This document shows, piece after piece, positions 6,076 through 6,724 of a DNA stretch of 6,724 nt; position 1 is the stretch's first letter, and each line of letters starts with the position of its first letter. Location: the NCBI GenBank assembly GCA_030150595.1, contig JASLFQ010000048.1, forward strand, positions 1 through 6,724. The letters are read 5' to 3'. A program made the translations under genes and the position numbers. The DNA comes from Aquirhabdus sp. GTDB taxonomy: Bacteria > Pseudomonadota > Gammaproteobacteria > Pseudomonadales > Moraxellaceae. The notes below the pieces were generated by a model. It had not been told where the DNA came from, did no database searches, and saw only the letters and a list, made by a program, of their open reading frames with translations.

Positions 6076-6724
6076 CTAAGCATCTAAGTTGGTGACAGAC
6101 AGAGCATTCTCTTCGATGAAGATACGACGCGGTTCCACGTCATCACCCATCAGACACGAGAACATATGATCCGCTTCAATCGCATCATGGATCGACACAC
6201 GCAACATACGACGATTCTCAGGATCCATGGTTGTCTCCCATAACTGTTCAGGATTCATTTCACCCAAACCTTTATAGCGTTGAACCGTCACACCACGGCG
6301 AGAATCATTCATTAAATGATCCCACAATTCACTGAAGGAGTTAATCTGGAATTGTTTGTCACCACGTTTTAACACCGCACCTTCTTCCAAAATACTACGC
6401 CATTGATGGCTCAAGCTCATTAATCTTGAATATTCGCCTGATTGAAAGAAGTTCAAATCAAGTAAATAGTGCTGCGGTAATTGATGCACATGTATTGTTA
6501 ATCGTGGCCAGAAATGCTGGCTATCACCTTCACCAAAGCTCTCAACACTGACCTCAGGCTTAAGTGATGGTAGCTTCACTGCAACAACTTCCATCAAACT
6601 ATTTGCCCACGCTTCAACAAAAGCTTTATCTTTAGATTGTTCCACGTGGAACAATTCTTGGTGGATCAAGCATTGCAACATGGTCATCGGATAACGTTGT
6701 GACAAACGCTGCATGATTTTCTGC
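6076..6724 (-). CDS. gyrB: DNA gyrase subunit B, C-terminal part (5' end outside the window)
   Basis: This is the last 215 residues of GyrB, entering from the right edge and ending at TAG (6076-6078). GyrB is the ATPase subunit of DNA gyrase, which with GyrA introduces negative supercoils. The ATPase domain and most of the TOPRIM catalytic region lie outside the window. Visible is the conserved [20 protein letters not shown] block, which belongs to the TOPRIM/C-terminal module, then RRMLRV and a conserved tail with DDVEPRR and FIEENAL. The preceding residues look like the extra C-terminal insertion of gammaproteobacterial GyrB. Codons for LFHVEQ in that part contain a perfect parS palindrome. 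Internal methionines, such as the one at 6714, are not the start: the frame stays open to the edge. gyrB commonly lies beside dnaA-dnaN-recF near oriC, suggesting those genes lie to the right. Confidence 0.97.
   Translation of the reverse strand, partial: QKIMQRLSQRYPMTMLQCLIHQELFHVEQSKDKAFVEAWANSLMEVVAVKLPSLKPEVSVESFGEGDSQHFWPRLTIHVHQLPQHYLLDLNFFQSGEYSRLMSLSHQWRSILEEGAVLKRGDKQFQINSFSELWDHLMNDSRRGVTVQRYKGLGEMNPEQLWETTMDPENRRMLRVSIHDAIEADHMFSCLMGDDVEPRRIFIEENALSVTNLDA
6636..6655. other. parS: parS ParB binding site inside gyrB
   Basis: ATTGTTCCACGTGGAACAAT is a perfect 20-bp palindrome. Its inner 16 bases (6638-6653) equal the classic gammaproteobacterial parS TGTTCCACGTGGAACA. On the minus strand it encodes LFHVEQ within GyrB. 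ParB binding here would load SMC and mark the origin region. Presence in a coding frame is compatible because parS sites often lie inside genes near oriC. Confidence 0.93.

Noticed and set aside
1..6724. CRISPR array, tRNA, rRNA or complete insertion sequence
   Set aside because: No regularly spaced direct repeats, cloverleaf-like or ribosomal sequence, or transposase reading frame was seen anywhere.

Overview
The window is chromosomal DNA from a gammaproteobacterium, most likely Acinetobacter or a close Moraxellaceae relative. Four things point there: a gammaproteobacterial-type GyrB C-terminus, a YheS-type ABC-F protein, a tandem pair of periplasmic proteins of the AdeT1/2 family (best known from Acinetobacter), and AT-rich intergenic DNA. 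Two ParB-binding (parS) palindromes and the gyrB gene place the segment close to the replication origin. From memory, Acinetobacter genomes carry AdeT-annotated genes a few loci away from gyrB, which agrees with this layout. I could not check it here.

Layout, left to right. Positions 1-205 hold no confident gene; the first ~66 bases are GC-richer and could be the tail of a gene lying outside the window. Two tandem minus-strand genes follow (206-1201 and 1445-2440). Each encodes a 331-residue exported AdeT1/2-like protein, about 63% identical without gaps by hand count. They are separated by a terminator, and each has its own leader with a small hairpin just ahead of the ribosome binding site. 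A 548-base AT-rich divergent intergenic region (2441-2988) carries an 18-base dyad and a weak 59-codon open frame. The plus-strand ABC-F ATPase gene (2989-4986) comes next and ends in a strong bidirectional hairpin terminator. A parS-like site (5049-5064) sits in the convergent gap, before a minus-strand metallo-beta-lactamase-fold hydrolase gene (5083-5907). After another bidirectional terminator, the minus-strand 3' end of gyrB (6076-6724, 5' end outside the window) closes the window and contains a perfect 20-base parS palindrome inside its coding sequence.

The genes look like separate transcription units rather than one operon: hairpin terminators lie after the upstream adeT-like gene, after the ABC-F gene and after gyrB. 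GyrB supplies gyrase activity, the ABC-F protein probably acts on ribosomes, and the MBL protein and AdeT-like pair have no proven substrate. The most noteworthy non-genic signal is the parS pair, 1.59 kb apart and one of them embedded in gyrB. I found no evidence of a new multi-gene system.
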